The notes under the pieces were generated by a model. It was not told the DNA's origin. It was given only the letters and a program-made list of their open reading frames with translations, and made no database searches. DNA of 64,000 bases from Eriocheir sinensis. Lineage: Eukaryota; Arthropoda; Malacostraca; Decapoda; Varunidae. The translations under genes were made by a program, and so were the position numbers. The stretch covers positions 1-64,000 of the forward strand of contig NW_026111782.1 in the NCBI RefSeq assembly GCF_024679095.1. The letters run 5' to 3'. Shown here piece after piece: positions 12,200-22,596 of the stretch (within the stretch, counting starts at the first letter, position 1; every line of letters begins with the position of its first letter).

Positions 12200-12345
12200 T
12201 TCCCCAAAGTTGGTAAGGCTTTTCAAGAGGCTGTTGTTGTATTTCCAAGGGTAGTTTTATGAGCCTTGTGATAGTCTGACAAGGCCGAACGTGAAAACAC
12301 TCATGAGAACCTGACTAATCTCCTTTGTGGCCTTTGGAAACAGAA
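12200..12345 (+). repeat. dispersed ~190-bp repeat, copy 5
   Basis: It contains TTTCCAAGGGTAGTTTTATG, GTCTGACAAGG, GAAAACACTCATGAGAACC and GTGGCCTTTGGAAAC in the family order. The 5' and 3' edges are worn. Confidence 0.65.
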
Positions 12346-12359
12346 AAAAAAAAAAACAC

Positions 12360-12652
12360 ATACAGATAGACTGCTTGATATACTGATAGACACACTGAAA
12401 TAGATAGATAAAATTAAAACTATCCCAACAGCTTTCAATGCAAAAATATCAAACACACATATAGACAAACTGATATACTGATAGACACACAGAGATAGAT
12501 AGATAGATAAAATTAAAACTGTTTTAACAGCTTTCAATGCAAAAATATCAAACAAACACACATAGATAGACTGATATACTGATAGATACATACACACACA
12601 GATAGATAGATTAAATTAAAACTATCCCAACAGCTTTCAATGCAAAATATCG
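12360..12652 (+). repeat. ~101-bp tandem repeat, 3 copies
   Basis: The word CAACAGCTTTCAATGCAAAA, or a close variant, recurs about every 101 bp. Units also share ATTAAAACTATCCC and a GATA/GACA microsatellite portion. Confidence 0.85.
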
Positions 12653-12904
12653 AGTGCTCCTTAACTAGTTCCAGAAGAAAAGAAGAGAATATGGGAAATG
12701 GAAATTCAAATGTAATGAAAAAAGTCTCGGCCACACGGAGGAGGAAGAAAGAAAGAAGGTCAGGTAAGGATTCTCCCTCACGCTACCCCCCCCCTCCCCC
12801 TTGTTTCCCCCAAAAAAGTTAGTTCATAGCTTTTTTTCGTACCCGGTGACTGTGTGGGGCTGCCTTTCTTTTACGTATAGTTGTTGTGCAGGAGTCATAA
12901 CGTT

Positions 12905-13215
12905 ATTTATTTTTTTTACAGTAAAGGAAGCAGCTCAAAGCCAAAAGAATAATGAGAAAAATGGCCCACTAAACACTGCCCCTGTAAAGACTTCAGAAGC
13001 GTAGCCAAAAGGGAGGTCAATTTCGGGAGGAGAGGTGTCTCGAAACTCTCCTCTTAAAAGAATTCAAGTCAAGCAGGAGGAAATACAGACGAAGAAAGAT
13101 TGTTCCAGAGTCTACCAGTGCAAGGGATGAAGGAATGAAGATGCTGTTTAACTCTTGCATAAAGGATTTGGACAGTAAAGGGATGAACTAGAATAGAAAG
13201 TCGAGTGTAGCGGAA
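12905..13215 (-). mobile_element. Jockey-like LINE 3'-end fragment
   Basis: Read on the minus strand, the sequence encodes the C-terminal end of the same LINE family as 56,467-58,318 (HSFIP..., LWNN...SVFPP, then FKRRVS.HLSSRN before a stop), with frameshifts. The downstream AGCTGCTTCC tail and a T-run on the plus strand mark the worn poly-A side near 12,905. Confidence 0.65.
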
Positions 13216-13241
13216 CCGAAAGAAAAAGACTACTCCAAAAA

Positions 13242-13460
13242 AGTCGAGCTTCTAAGAGACAAACGAAAGATATTAACAAAACATCGTGGGGGAAAGATCA
13301 CTTCAATAACGTCGAGTTTCTTAGCGAGAGAGACAACAGATATATTAACAAAACGTTATACTTTACTATCATCGAGATTCTTAGACAGACAAAAGATATA
13401 TTAACAAAACGTCTTGAGAGAGCAACTACCTCATTAACATCGGGTTTCTTATGCAGAGAG
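13242..13460 (+). repeat. degenerate ~60-68-bp tandem repeat, 3-4 copies
   Basis: Units share ATCGAGTTTCTTAG followed by AGATATATTAACAAAACG. Spacing is 59-68 bp. Confidence 0.7.
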
Positions 13461-13735
13461 ATAAAAAAAAGCAATACGCCAAGAACCAATGGAAATTTTC
13501 CTTGGCGATAAACGGTAAAACAACAATCCGTAACCCACACAATGAGATGATGCATAGCCAACCTTAGTACATCGGAGTTGAAGAAAAATTACTGCAATGT
13601 TTATAAATCAGAATGTGTTTACCCACCATACTTATACTCTGCTAAGAACCTGCATGAGCAATAGCCAACCATGCAGGAACACATTCCCTTCAACACAAGT
13701 TTGCCATGTATGGAGGAGCGGCAGGATTATGTTTT
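13461..13735. other. unassigned non-coding stretch
   Basis: No feature is recognised between the degenerate tandem repeat and the inverted 143-bp units. Confidence 0.4.
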
Positions 13736-14045
13736 CTTAGTCCTTTGTAATATACTTTATCTTAGTCTTCCCTCACCTCGAGACACAAGCAGAAGAATCA
13801 TATCAGGTTGGAATAAAGGCCAAAAACTCTTTATATTCGTCTTGCTTGAAACTATTAATAACGAGGCTGGATTATGTTTTCTTAGGCCTTTCAATATACC
13901 TTCCCTTGGTCTTCCCTCACTTCGAGACACACGCAGAAGAATCATATCAGGGTGGTATAAAGGTCAAAAACTCATTATATTCGTCTTGCTTCAAACTATA
14001 AATAACGTGGCTTGAGTATGTTTTGCAGATCTTATTTTATACTTT
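13736..14045 (+). repeat. two ~143-bp units, inverted relative to 11-12 kb array
   Basis: CTTCCCTCACCTCGAGACAC at about 13,767 and CTTCCCTCACTTCGAGACAC at about 13,911 are reverse complements of the array word at 10,970-12,160, spaced 144 bp. Together with that array they form a large, loose inverted repeat about 1.6 kb apart. Confidence 0.85.
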
Positions 14046-14062
14046 CCTTTGGTGTCCCGGAG

Positions 14063-14065
<3 letters not shown>

Positions 14066-14139
<74 letters not shown>
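14066..14139 (+). repeat. (CA)n microsatellite
   Basis: A pure CA tract of about 74 bp. Confidence 0.96.
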
Positions 14140-14141
<2 letters not shown>

Positions 14142-14194
14142 CAGCAGCCTCCCAGGAAACATATGGCGGGGCATTAGTGGGTGGCGTTGTTAAT

Positions 14195-14620
14195 CCAGGC
14201 TGCAACAAGGATTAATGAGCCTCTAGAGTGAGTGCCTGCTCTTCCACCTCAATCCGTTGTGTTGTCGTGAATCGTGCCTTTTATATTTCCTAACTCAGCA
14301 AGGATAAATGAACCCCTATAGTGAGTGCTTCCTCCTCCATCTGATTCTCTTTTGTTGTTTAATCCAGGTAACATAGATGCATAAAGGACCCCTATAGTGT
14401 TTCCTCTTCCCTCTGAATCAGTTATGTTCACGTGAATCATGTCTTTTCATTACCTAACTCAGCAAGGATCAATGGAGCCCTAAAGTGACTGCCTATTCCA
14501 GACTCCTTACGTTCTTATGTTCTTATGTAACCCTGTAGTGCCTCCTCTACCATATTTCTTTGTTCACCTATATCACGCCTTTATCGTTCCCCCGCTCATG
14601 TTAACCTTACCATATCAGCA
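14195..14620 (+). repeat. degenerate ~95-100-bp tandem repeat, ~4 copies
   Basis: The words CAGCAAGGATAAATGAACCC and TATAGTGAGTGCTTCCTC recur with substitutions. A LINE-tail-like word CTTACGTTCTTATGTTCTTA at about 14,507 interrupts the fourth copy. Confidence 0.65.
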
Positions 14621-14624
14621 AGTT

Positions 14625-15690
14625 AGATGTATAGTAATCGTAAGTAGAAGTAAGGCAGCAGCGTAAGTCTTGTATAACTCGTAGAGGGAATACCAAACAA
14701 ACGAGTTAGATGTATAGTAATAGAAAGTAGAAGTAAGGTAGCAGCGTAAGTCTTGTATAACTCGTAGAGGGAATACCAAACACGCGAGTTAGATGTATAA
14801 GTAATAGAAAGTTTAAGTCAGGTAGAAGCGTAGGTCTTGTATAACTCATGAAGGGAAACAACGATTCCGAGACATAAATATTCGTTCTTGCTTGAAAAAG
14901 AAGTCTTGTAGAGGTCTTGTATATCTCAACGAATTAAATATCTCGGAAACAACTATAATCGACATCAAACCATAAATGGAAGTCGTGTTTCCTCATATAG
15001 TGAAGTATCTCGGAAACATTTATATTCATTCCCGCTTGATTAGCTAAAGTGCGAGCAAAGTATACATAGAAGTCTTGTGTATCTCGTAAAGTGGAATAAT
15101 AACTCGGAAAACACTAATACTCGTGCTTGTTTGATAAAAGAAAAGCGAAACTAAGGCATAAATATGACTCTTGAATGTCTAATAGAGTGGTGGATGAGTG
15201 TAACAGGCTTGGCAGCCGTGTTGTGGATGCCAATACAATATATACATTCAAGAAAAAGTTGGTTAAATTTATAGATAGTGAGGTTAGGTGGGGTTAGGCT
15301 TACAGGAGCTGCCTTGTATAGGTGTATATAGGTATATAGTAGACTCCTTACGTTCTTACGTTCATATGTTCTTATGAAACATTTATATTTCTGTTTCTCG
15401 ATAAAGACAAAAACAGGGATACCAAAACATAAATATAAATCTTGTACATCTCAATGTGAAGTATTTAGTAAACATTATTATTTCTGCTTACTCGATAAAT
15501 AAAGTGATACCCAAACATACACAGAAATCTTGTGTATCTCGAAGAGTGAAAAACAGGTATAGGAAACACTAATATTTCTGCCTCCTCGATGAAAAAAGTG
15601 ATACCAAACCATAAATAGAAATCTCGTACATCTTAAAGAATCAAGAATTTAGCAAACATTAATATTTATGCTTACTCGATAAAAAAAAAA
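14625..15690 (+). repeat. degenerate ~80-100-bp tandem repeat field
   Basis: GTAAGTCTTGTATAACTCGT and related AAGTCTTGTATATCTC words recur about ten times, with GAGTTAGATGTATAGTAAT at the start of the first units. The array is interrupted at about 15,182-15,376 by a LINE 3' end. Confidence 0.65.
15182..15376 (+). mobile_element. LINE 3'-terminal fragment
   Basis: The plus strand reads VVDANTIYTFKKKLVKFID, the C-terminal signature of CR1/L2/Jockey-group ORF2 proteins (W.SLP..VV...S...FK..LDKF). It is followed by an untranslated tail ending in two or three repeats of CTTACGTTCTTA-type words. The fragment inserted into the surrounding tandem array. Confidence 0.6.
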
Positions 15691-16227
15691 AAAAACATCT
15701 ACAATTTCAATACATGCGCTAACTGCAATAAATCTTCGTAATCTTGCAACCTTGAACAAAACCTTACACACAATAATCAGGACAGCAAAAATTCTCCCCG
15801 CCAAAGTACATTAATTAAAGACTTACAACCAGGAATTCCCTACGCCTCCTCTCATTTTTCTGTTCAGCGCGGACTAAACCAACACCGCCGAGCTGCAGCA
15901 GGAGCCAGGCGTAGCGAGGGTAAGTTAGTCACACAATGGTATAACTATTTACTGTTTATCTTCACCTCCTTAACAAAACAATAAGAGAAAGCCGCAAAAA
16001 GAAACACCATCTCTCACATACACACCAAACAAAGCATATGAGTTGGGTCCTTGGGAAATGGATTACACACTTTTTCATTCCTCTGTTTACTCTCACCTTC
16101 AAGCAAAAAGGAAGATAAACATTGCCTCACCTGGGCACACCTAACAAAACGTATAAGAGTTGGCTGTTCCGGAAAAGGCACACACACTACTTTTCATCAC
16201 TTTTCATTCCTCTTTCTGTTTATCTCC
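15691..16227. other. unassigned non-coding stretch
   Basis: No feature is recognised. A short intact frame at 16,051-16,335 runs straight into a (CAA)n tract and has no domain. Confidence 0.4.
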
Positions 16228-16229
16228 TC

Positions 16230-16290
<61 letters not shown>
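16228..16290 (+). repeat. (CAA)n microsatellite
   Basis: A pure CAA tract of about 21 units, translating as poly-N, poly-T or poly-Q. Confidence 0.96.
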
Positions 16291-16291
<1 letters not shown>

Positions 16292-16301
16292 ATATAACTA
16301 T

Positions 16302-16914
16302 AAGTCTTCAGCCAGTGTCTTCAGCGAGGGGTTAGTTATGCTGGTAAAGGCTTGACAGTTGTGCAGCAGAGTGTTTAAGTAGCCTGGGGTGTGACCTGGT
16401 AAGAAGTCTTCAGGCCAGTGTCTTCAGCAAGGGGTTAGTTATGCTGGTAAAGGCTTGATAGTTGTGCAGCAGAGTGTTTAAGCAGCCTGGGGTGTGACCT
16501 GGTAAGAAGTCTTCAGGCCAGTGTCTTCAGCAAGGGGTTAGTTATGGTGGTAAAGGCTAGATAGCAGTGCAGCAGAGTGTTTAAGTAGCCTGGGGTGTGA
16601 CCTGGTAAGAAGTCTTCAGGCCACAGTCTTCAGCGAGGGGTTAGTTATTCTATTAAAGGCTTGATAGCAGTGCAACAGAGTGTTTAAGTAGCCTGGGGTG
16701 TGACCTGGGCCACAAGTCTTCAGGCCAGTGTCTTCAGCGAGGGGTTAGTTATGCTGGGAAAGGCTTGATAGCAGTGCAGCAGAGTGTTTAAGTAGCCTGG
16801 GGTGTGACCTGGGCCACAAGTCTTCAGGCCACAGTCTTCAGCGAGGAGTTAGTTATGCTGGTAAAGGCTTGATAGCAGTGCAGCAGAGTGTTTAAGTAGC
16901 CTGGGGTGTGACCT
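16302..16914 (+). repeat. ~103-bp minisatellite, 6 copies
   Basis: AAGTCTTCAGGCCAGTGTCT starts units at 16,302, 16,404, 16,507, 16,610, 16,714 and 16,818 (spacing 102-104 bp). Units end in AGTAGCCTGGGGTGTGACCT. The 3' end of the neighbouring LINE abuts the last unit. Confidence 0.93.
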
Positions 16915-17073
16915 TACCTGGTTCTTACCTGGTTGGGCTCCCTTGGAGGGAACCCCACAGTGGCTAGCACGCCAGTCTTGTGTATTAGAGAACAACAGAA
17001 ATCCAAGACAAAGAAAGATGAGACTGGAAAGTGTGCTAAAAGCCTGTTTAGAATGGTAATAAGTAAATTGAGC

Positions 17074-19908
17074 TCAGTAATGAAATAAAGTGTCTCCCAG
17101 GAACTCAGCAAGTCCCTTCTTGAAAGAGTTTAGGTTGGTTGACTCTGCTACCTCTGTGGGGAGTGAGTTCCACAGCCTCACCACACGAACTGAGAAAAAT
17201 CTATGTCTGGCTTCACAAGTGCTGTGAGGAACAAAAATTTTGAACTTGTGCCCTCTAGTAATATCCCTTGTTGGTGCCATGGTGTATAGATCTGTAGGTG
17301 ATATAGCTGACATACCATTGAAGATCTTCCAACATTTAATAATATCTGCACGCAATAGTCTTCCTTTCACAGAGTAAAGTTCTAAAGTTTTAAGTCGCTG
17401 ATCATAAGACATAGTCTCACAACCTGTGGTAAGCTTAGTCCATCGACGCTGAACTGATTCTAGAAGAGATAAGTCAGTAATATAACCTGTGTTCCATACT
17501 GGGGATGCAAATTCAAGAAGTGGACGTACATGTGTAATGAATAGTTTAACCATAAAGGAAGGTGAGCGACACAAGGTTGACTTAAGAAAGGAATATGACA
17601 AACCAGCAGCCTTTGACACTACAGATTGGATATGGTGATGGAACCTTAATGATGGATCAATGGTTATGCCGAGATCTACTGCAGCAAAACTGAGACTTAG
17701 GGGATTGCCTTTAACAGTATAAAATGAATACGGGCCTAAATCATAAGACTGACGGAGCTCGGTGCCAAAGCTCATGAGTTTAGTTTTGTCAGTATTAATC
17801 TTTAAGTCCCAAGATTCTGCAACTTTAATTAAAGAATCAATATCTTTTTGGACAATACTAATGCCCTCCAACACTGTATTAAGGCTCTGAGGCTTTATCA
17901 GAAGATAAAGTTTTAGATCATCAGCAAATAACTTTATGTTTGATACTAAAGTATTGGAGATGTGATTTATGTAAATAAGGGAAAGAGTAGGACCTAACAC
18001 AGAACCCTGTGGCACACCGCTAATTACTGGAAATGAAGAACTGATATGTCCGCCCACTACAACTTCCATAGTCCTATGGGATAGAAATGTCTTGATCCAA
18101 GATAGAATAACACCATTAATGCCCACTGAATTAAGTTTAGTAAATAGAATCTGGTGATTAACAATGTCGAAGGCTTTTGAAAAATCAAAGAGAATAAGAC
18201 CAACCATATTGCCCGTGTCCATCCACTCAGAGACTGCATCATACGTAAGTAAGAGCTGATCCTCCACAGACTTGCCAGAGCGAAAACCAAACTGGTTGAC
18301 ATTCAGTATTGAATTGGCTTCCAAATAATTATGCAGTGCAGCAACAATTATTCTCTCTAAAATTTTACAGCTAACAGAAGTGAGGCTTACTGGGCGATAA
18401 TTAAGAGGATCACTTCGTTTACCTTTCTTGAAAATAGGTACTACTGAAGATTTTTTACAAATTTCAGGAGTCTCCCCCGAATTTATAGATGAAACGAATA
18501 TTTTAAACAGAGGATATGCTAAATTAGTGGAGCAATGTTTTAGTAATACTGGATGAACAGAGTCAGGTCCCATTGCAGTGAAAGGGTTTATAGCACCGAG
18601 TTCCCTAGCAACATCATGAACTGTGAAGTGTATCTGGTGAAAGGAGCCATCATGTACTTGGTGTGGTGACTGTGGAAGACCAGAGGGTATGGTAAACACT
18701 GAGGAAAAAGCACCACCTAAGAGCTGAGCCATCTCTTTAGGGTCGGATACTAAGTTTTCTGCATCACCGAGAGGACCAACGGAAGGACAGCCTACTTTTT
18801 TCCCGCGTATGTACGAGTGAAATAATTTGGGCTTAACTGAGTAATTATTAAGGATGTCCTCCTCATAAGAAATCTGTTTCTGAGTGGAATAGTTCCTGTA
18901 CTGGTAATTTACATCCAGAAATGTTTGCAAAGCTTCTAAAGCAAGTACAGAGTTTCTACCATGTACTGCTCTCATCTGTTTGTAATGGTTCCAACTATTC
19001 TTTCGGATGTTTATAAGAGCTCTAGGAGGTTTGTATTCCCATGGTTTGTAAGGGGCACTTGATGAGGAGCGAAGAGTTTTTTGTGGAGCATATGTTCTTC
19101 CAAGATAGTTTATATAGGACAAACATTTATTGTATGAATCATTAGAGTTCATATTCTGGAATTCAAAGTCCCAGTCTACAGTGGACAAGAATTGATTAAT
19201 TTGCTTAAAATTGGCTTTAGGCCAGAAAGGGGATGCAGCGCTGACATTTGACTTCACAGGTTTGTACTGGAAAATATAGCCACAAAGTATAACACAGTGA
19301 TCACAGTTGGGAAATGGGGGAAATACATTAGAGGAGACAACTCGATCAGTTTCAGTAGTGAGAAATAGATCTAAAGTATTGCCTGCCCTGATGTTTGTTG
19401 GCTCATCAATCCACTGAGTGAGGCCTAATGAGGTGAAACAGTCTAGAAAAAGTTTATCAGTATTAGCTGTTACATTATTTACACCGCCTAGTAACCAAGA
19501 GATAGAAGGAAGGTTAAAATCACCAATCACTATTACTTCCCTGTTAGTACAAAAATCTGTTAGAAAATCTATGAGTTTATTATTGTCATGAAGAGAGTAA
19601 GAGGGAGGTCTATAAACTACTACAATAAATATTTTGTAATCTGGAAGAAAGACTGAGCAGACGTTAGGTATTTTGATGTTCATGTTGAGACATCTGTAAG
19701 AATTTTGTACATAAATGCCAACTCCATGTTTATGAACTGAACCAGAAACGTCATTTCTGAATAAGTTATAATTAGTAATTGAAACTGCAGCATCTGGAAT
19801 AGTACTAATTAACCAAGTCTCAGTAACCCCTAATGCATGTGCATTATTTGAAAATAAGAAGTGCTTCACAAATGCAACCTTATTGATAAGACTATTTACA
19901 TTACACAA
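17074..19908 (-). CDS. LINE ORF2: endonuclease-reverse transcriptase
   Basis: ORF2 cuts target DNA and reverse-transcribes the element's RNA at the nick. The N-terminal APE endonuclease shows GVTETWL near residue 26, a VVYRPP word near 95, GDFNLPSISW near 128 and a DHC motif near 205. The reverse transcriptase shows NYRPVSLTS, the FDFSKAFD motif near 575, SGVPQGSVLGP and the catalytic FADD box near 661. A C-terminal region ends in VRLWNSLP and FKKGLAEFL. At least 944 residues are open, as expected for a full ORF2. The frame stays open upstream to a TGA at 19,954-19,956 and overlaps the ORF1 stop (19,917-19,919). No ATG precedes the endonuclease core in this frame; the start given is a TTG. 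Translation may depend on ORF1 read-through, frameshifting or reinitiation. With no stop and all visible catalytic motifs, the protein could be active. Confidence 0.88.
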   Translation of the reverse strand: MCNVNSLINKVAFVKHFLFSNNAHALGVTETWLISTIPDAAVSITNYNLFRNDVSGSVHKHGVGIYVQNSYRCLNMNIKIPNVCSVFLPDYKIFIVVVYRPPSYSLHDNNKLIDFLTDFCTNREVIVIGDFNLPSISWLLGGVNNVTANTDKLFLDCFTSLGLTQWIDEPTNIRAGNTLDLFLTTETDRVVSSNVFPPFPNCDHCVILCGYIFQYKPVKSNVSAASPFWPKANFKQINQFLSTVDWDFEFQNMNSNDSYNKCLSYINYLGRTYAPQKTLRSSSSAPYKPWEYKPPRALINIRKNSWNHYKQMRAVHGRNSVLALEALQTFLDVNYQYRNYSTQKQISYEEDILNNYSVKPKLFHSYIRGKKVGCPSVGPLGDAENLVSDPKEMAQLLGGAFSSVFTIPSGLPQSPHQVHDGSFHQIHFTVHDVARELGAINPFTAMGPDSVHPVLLKHCSTNLAYPLFKIFVSSINSGETPEICKKSSVVPIFKKGKRSDPLNYRPVSLTSVSCKILERIIVAALHNYLEANSILNVNQFGFRSGKSVEDQLLLTYDAVSEWMDTGNMVGLILFDFSKAFDIVNHQILFTKLNSVGINGVILSWIKTFLSHRTMEVVVGGHISSSFPVISGVPQGSVLGPTLSLIYINHISNTLVSNIKLFADDLKLYLLIKPQSLNTVLEGISIVQKDIDSLIKVAESWDLKINTDKTKLMSFGTELRQSYDLGPYSFYTVKGNPLSLSFAAVDLGITIDPSLRFHHHIQSVVSKAAGLSYSFLKSTLCRSPSFMVKLFITHVRPLLEFASPVWNTGYITDLSLLESVQRRWTKLTTGCETMSYDQRLKTLELYSVKGRLLRADIIKCWKIFNGMSAISPTDLYTMAPTRDITRGHKFKIFVPHSTCEARHRFFSVRVVRLWNSLPTEVAESTNLNSFKKGLAEFLGDTLFHY

Positions 19909-19916
19909 ACTAACAT

Positions 19917-20700
19917 TTAGTTGGGTAGTAAAGGGGCAGTTGAGCCAAGAGAATCAGAACTGGCAGGCTGGGCTACAGGCTGAGCTGAGGCACCAGCTAG
20001 TCTGTTCCGTTGTCGCCTCTCCTACAGTTCTTTTCTTTGTTTGAATGTTAAATCCCTATTAACATAAATGCCATTGAACTCGTGGTTGTTTCTAAGATTT
20101 TTTGCTTCCATCACTAGCTTCCTACGCGAGTCATCATCGGCAATTTTAACTCTATAAAGACCCTTGTTTCTATCAATACAAAATAAATCAGACATAGATG
20201 GAGTGGTATTCAGAAGATAGCGAGTGATGTTTGCAATGCTAGTCCTTGCATCTTCATTAGACTCGACCTTTACACCCCTGAATATGACTGATTCTTTCCT
20301 TTTTCTTCTCTCGTCCATCTCTACTATTTCCTCCCGAATAGACATTCTCAAATCATCCCCAGAGGTAACCTGAGTCGGAGAGGCAGAAGATGAATGCGAG
20401 GCAGGAGAGTCCACTCTTTCTGTTAGTTTAGCAATTGGTGAGCACAAGGATCTCACCATTACAAAGAGTTGAGCTAAAGCTGGGTCACCTGAGGAATCCT
20501 TACCAGCTCCAGCAACCATAGGACGAGCCCTACACTAAGTACAAACATATTCAACCCCAGCACCTCCTGCCTCACGAATGACATCAATCACACGATCAGA
20601 TACCCCCATACACAGTGGACTAGGATGAAACCAATTATCACATTTATCACAGTAAAATTTTGTGGATAGCGCAGAAGATTTTATATGTATTACCGAAACA
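19917..20700 (-). pseudogene. LINE ORF1 with PHD-like finger, two in-frame TAG
   Basis: ORF1 proteins of this group bind the element's RNA. Reading minus-strand from about 20,700 gives YCDKCDNWFHPSPLCMG and then GVEYVCT*CR, the cysteine-histidine spacing of a PHD finger whose first cysteine pair is lost to truncation. A TAG at 20,535-20,537 breaks the last C-x-x-C. From 20,519 a 165-residue frame continues through a charged helix (EEIVEMDERRKRKESVIFRG) and an RRM-like core to a second TAG at 20,022-20,024. The same frame then stays open to TAA at 19,917-19,919, so the natural C-terminus is the RRQRNRLAGASAQP... extension. The two TAG codons make this ORF1 broken as written, while ORF2 is not. 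Confidence 0.7.
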
Positions 20701-20756
20701 CAGTGCAAATTCAATAGGTTTGATACTACAAAGGGACTTTTTAAAGTTGAAAAATT

Positions 20757-21434
20757 TTGAAACTTGGAGGACAGAAAGGGGGAGGATTAATGATACTAAG
20801 CAGGGAGGAAAATAAACAACATATTGAGGTCATAGCCACTAAACACACAGATTTACTCTGCATCAATCTCAAGATATATAGTACACATTTTTATATAATA
20901 TTATTGTATTTATCAGTAAATGACAAACCAAGAAATATTGACATCCTAACTGAAGTGGAAAATTTAGTAAACAAACACAGGGAAGAGGGCATAATAATTT
21001 TAGGGGACTGGAATGGACACGTTGGTTTTCTGGGGGAACAGAAGATTGACTGGAATGGAGAAAAGATATTACAAACTCTTGACTTACTGAATGGAACACT
21101 ATTAAATGACACACCAGCGTGTAAAGGACTGTACACATGGCAGAGTAGAAACCAAAGAAGTGTGATAGATTTTGCAATGGTAAAGCAAAAAATGATACAG
21201 CATTATGTAGGCTTGGGAATTGATGAAAACAGAGAAGAATTCGATCTTTCTGATCACAACCTACTAAAAACCTTTTTTAACTTTAAAAGAAATACCAACA
21301 TAAACCATAATAAAGGGTTTTGGGATATAACAACTTATTTGAAAATTAATGAGGAAACTACAAGAAACTTTATACAAGAGTTGAAAAACAGCGGCTCCCT
21401 AAACATGGACGACATAACAGACTTTGATAAGTAA
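20757..21434 (+). pseudogene. LINE endonuclease domain fragment
   Basis: This 225-residue frame carries the APE-type endonuclease signatures: KGGGLMIL at the start, ILGDWNGHVG near residue 82 (the GDxN catalytic motif), RSVIDFAMV near 134, and LSDHNLL near 162 (the SDH catalytic histidine). The N-terminal ~60 residues of the fold are not present. The frame ends at a TAA just where the reverse transcriptase should begin, because of an internal deletion. Confidence 0.75.
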
Positions 21435-21489
21435 ATAAAAGTAACCTCAGATACAACAATGAAAAGAACACTGGTACTGACTTAGTAAC

Positions 21490-22240
21490 TTTTTCAAAAA
21501 ATGAGATTCAAAAACTCCAAACCATTGAAAATAAAGTCTGGCGAACTATTCTGGGGGGGACAAAAGGCACCCCTTCAAGTACTTTAAGAGGTGAAATAGG
21601 AGCATCTAGCATGGAGACCACCAGGCTGAACACAAATAAGCTCAGTTATATTAAATGTTTATTACACAAAGACGACACACTTGTGGGAGAGATATTTACC
21701 AGACTAAGAGAGGAGCACAAGAAGGAGTACTGGCTGAAGAACATACACAACATCACACAAAAGGCGGGCCTAGGTCAGGTCAACCTAAGAACTGTTAAGA
21801 AGGACTTCATAAAAAATACATTAAGAGAAATTGACGCCACTAAATGGAAAGAGGAAATTAAGCAAAAGAGCAGCCTCAGTCTATACAAAGAGTTCAAAAC
21901 AGACATAGAGCAAGAAGATTTCTATGATAACACATTTGCCTCCATAATACTTTTTAAATGCAGAACAAACACTATAAAGTTAAATGATAGAAGAAAAATT
22001 ATAGGAGAAACAGTAAGGTGTGATGGCTGTGGTGCTGAGAAGGAAAATCTTGATCACTTTTTATTGTATTGTGAAAACCTAAAAGAAATAACACAGAAAT
22101 ATAAGATATTTGATTGATCAGCCTTAGAAAGAAAATTGGCTGGGAGAACCCCTCTTCAGTGACACCATTGGGAAAAATTTATTGAAAAAAGCTCTGAGTG
22201 AACTCTGGAAAAAAAGGAACAAGCACCAAGAATAGAAAAG
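21490..22240 (+). pseudogene. LINE C-terminal domain with CCHC knuckle
   Basis: From about 21,500 the frame reads LQTIENKVWRTILG, then GEIGASSMETTR, a helical lysine-rich region and FKCRTNTIKLNDRRK. It ends with a CCHC-like knuckle C-x2-C-x8-H-x4-C starting CDGCGAEKENLDHFLLYC near 22,021. This is the post-RT region of decapod-type APE LINEs as I remember them. A frameshift or stop near 22,117 precedes a further in-phase-like stretch (ELWKKRNKHQE). Confidence 0.65.
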
Positions 22241-22326
22241 AAGACAAGAAAAGAAAGGCACGATATAAAGCAATCAGGGGGGGCCGCTGCAAAGGCTGAC
22301 CCTAAGAACATCAACACAACAACAGA

Positions 22327-22357
<31 letters not shown>

Positions 22358-22426
22358 GCTCCCCGCCCCTGTAAAGCCTCTTCCCTCGACCTTCTCCTGC
22401 CCTCCTGACTCTCACATCCTCCTCAG

Positions 22427-22596
22427 TGCCGATGATGACATGCTGCTGACGACCTGCCAACACGGGGCTGTGCAGGCCGAGGGGAGGATGCACTGTGAGG
22501 GGTGTGACGAGTTCGTCCGTGCGCCGATTTCGACTGTATTCATTGTGTCCCGAGGCAGCAGCGGGAGCCAGAGGGAGAGTGTGACGCATCTCAAGG
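22427..22596 (+). other. candidate exon or conserved ORF of unknown identity
   Basis: CCTCCTCAG followed by an open frame (ADDDMLLTTCQHGAVQAEG...MHCEGCDEFVRAP...) ends at CTCAAGG before GTGAGT, so it has plausible acceptor and donor sites. It lies directly before the 7-kb minisatellite, whose first unit begins in the putative donor. I do not recognise the protein; the C-x2-C pair is only weakly suggestive of a zinc site. It could be chance. Confidence 0.3.

Larger units (their letters stand above)
16915..20705 (-). mobile_element. APE-type LINE (CR1/L2/Jockey group), 5'-truncated
   Basis: The element encodes ORF1 with a PHD-like finger and an RNA-binding-type core, then an endonuclease-reverse transcriptase ORF2 that is open throughout. 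Its 3' end on the minus strand finishes in two copies of an ACCAGGTAAGA word, directly against the last unit of a minisatellite. The 5' end near 20,705 lies within the PHD finger, where the first cysteine pair is missing, and abuts the head of a second LINE on the other strand. The exact clade (CR1, L2, Rex1 or Jockey) cannot be settled by eye. Confidence 0.85.
20706..22325 (+). mobile_element. APE-type LINE, internally deleted
   Basis: A second LINE lies head to head with the preceding one. It keeps most of the endonuclease (20,757-21,434) and the C-terminal zinc-knuckle region (about 21,490-22,240), but the reverse transcriptase between them is missing. It ends with a G-rich 3' untranslated word (GGGGGGGCCGCTGCAAAGG) near 22,280 before a (GT)n tract. 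It cannot encode an active enzyme. Confidence 0.75.
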
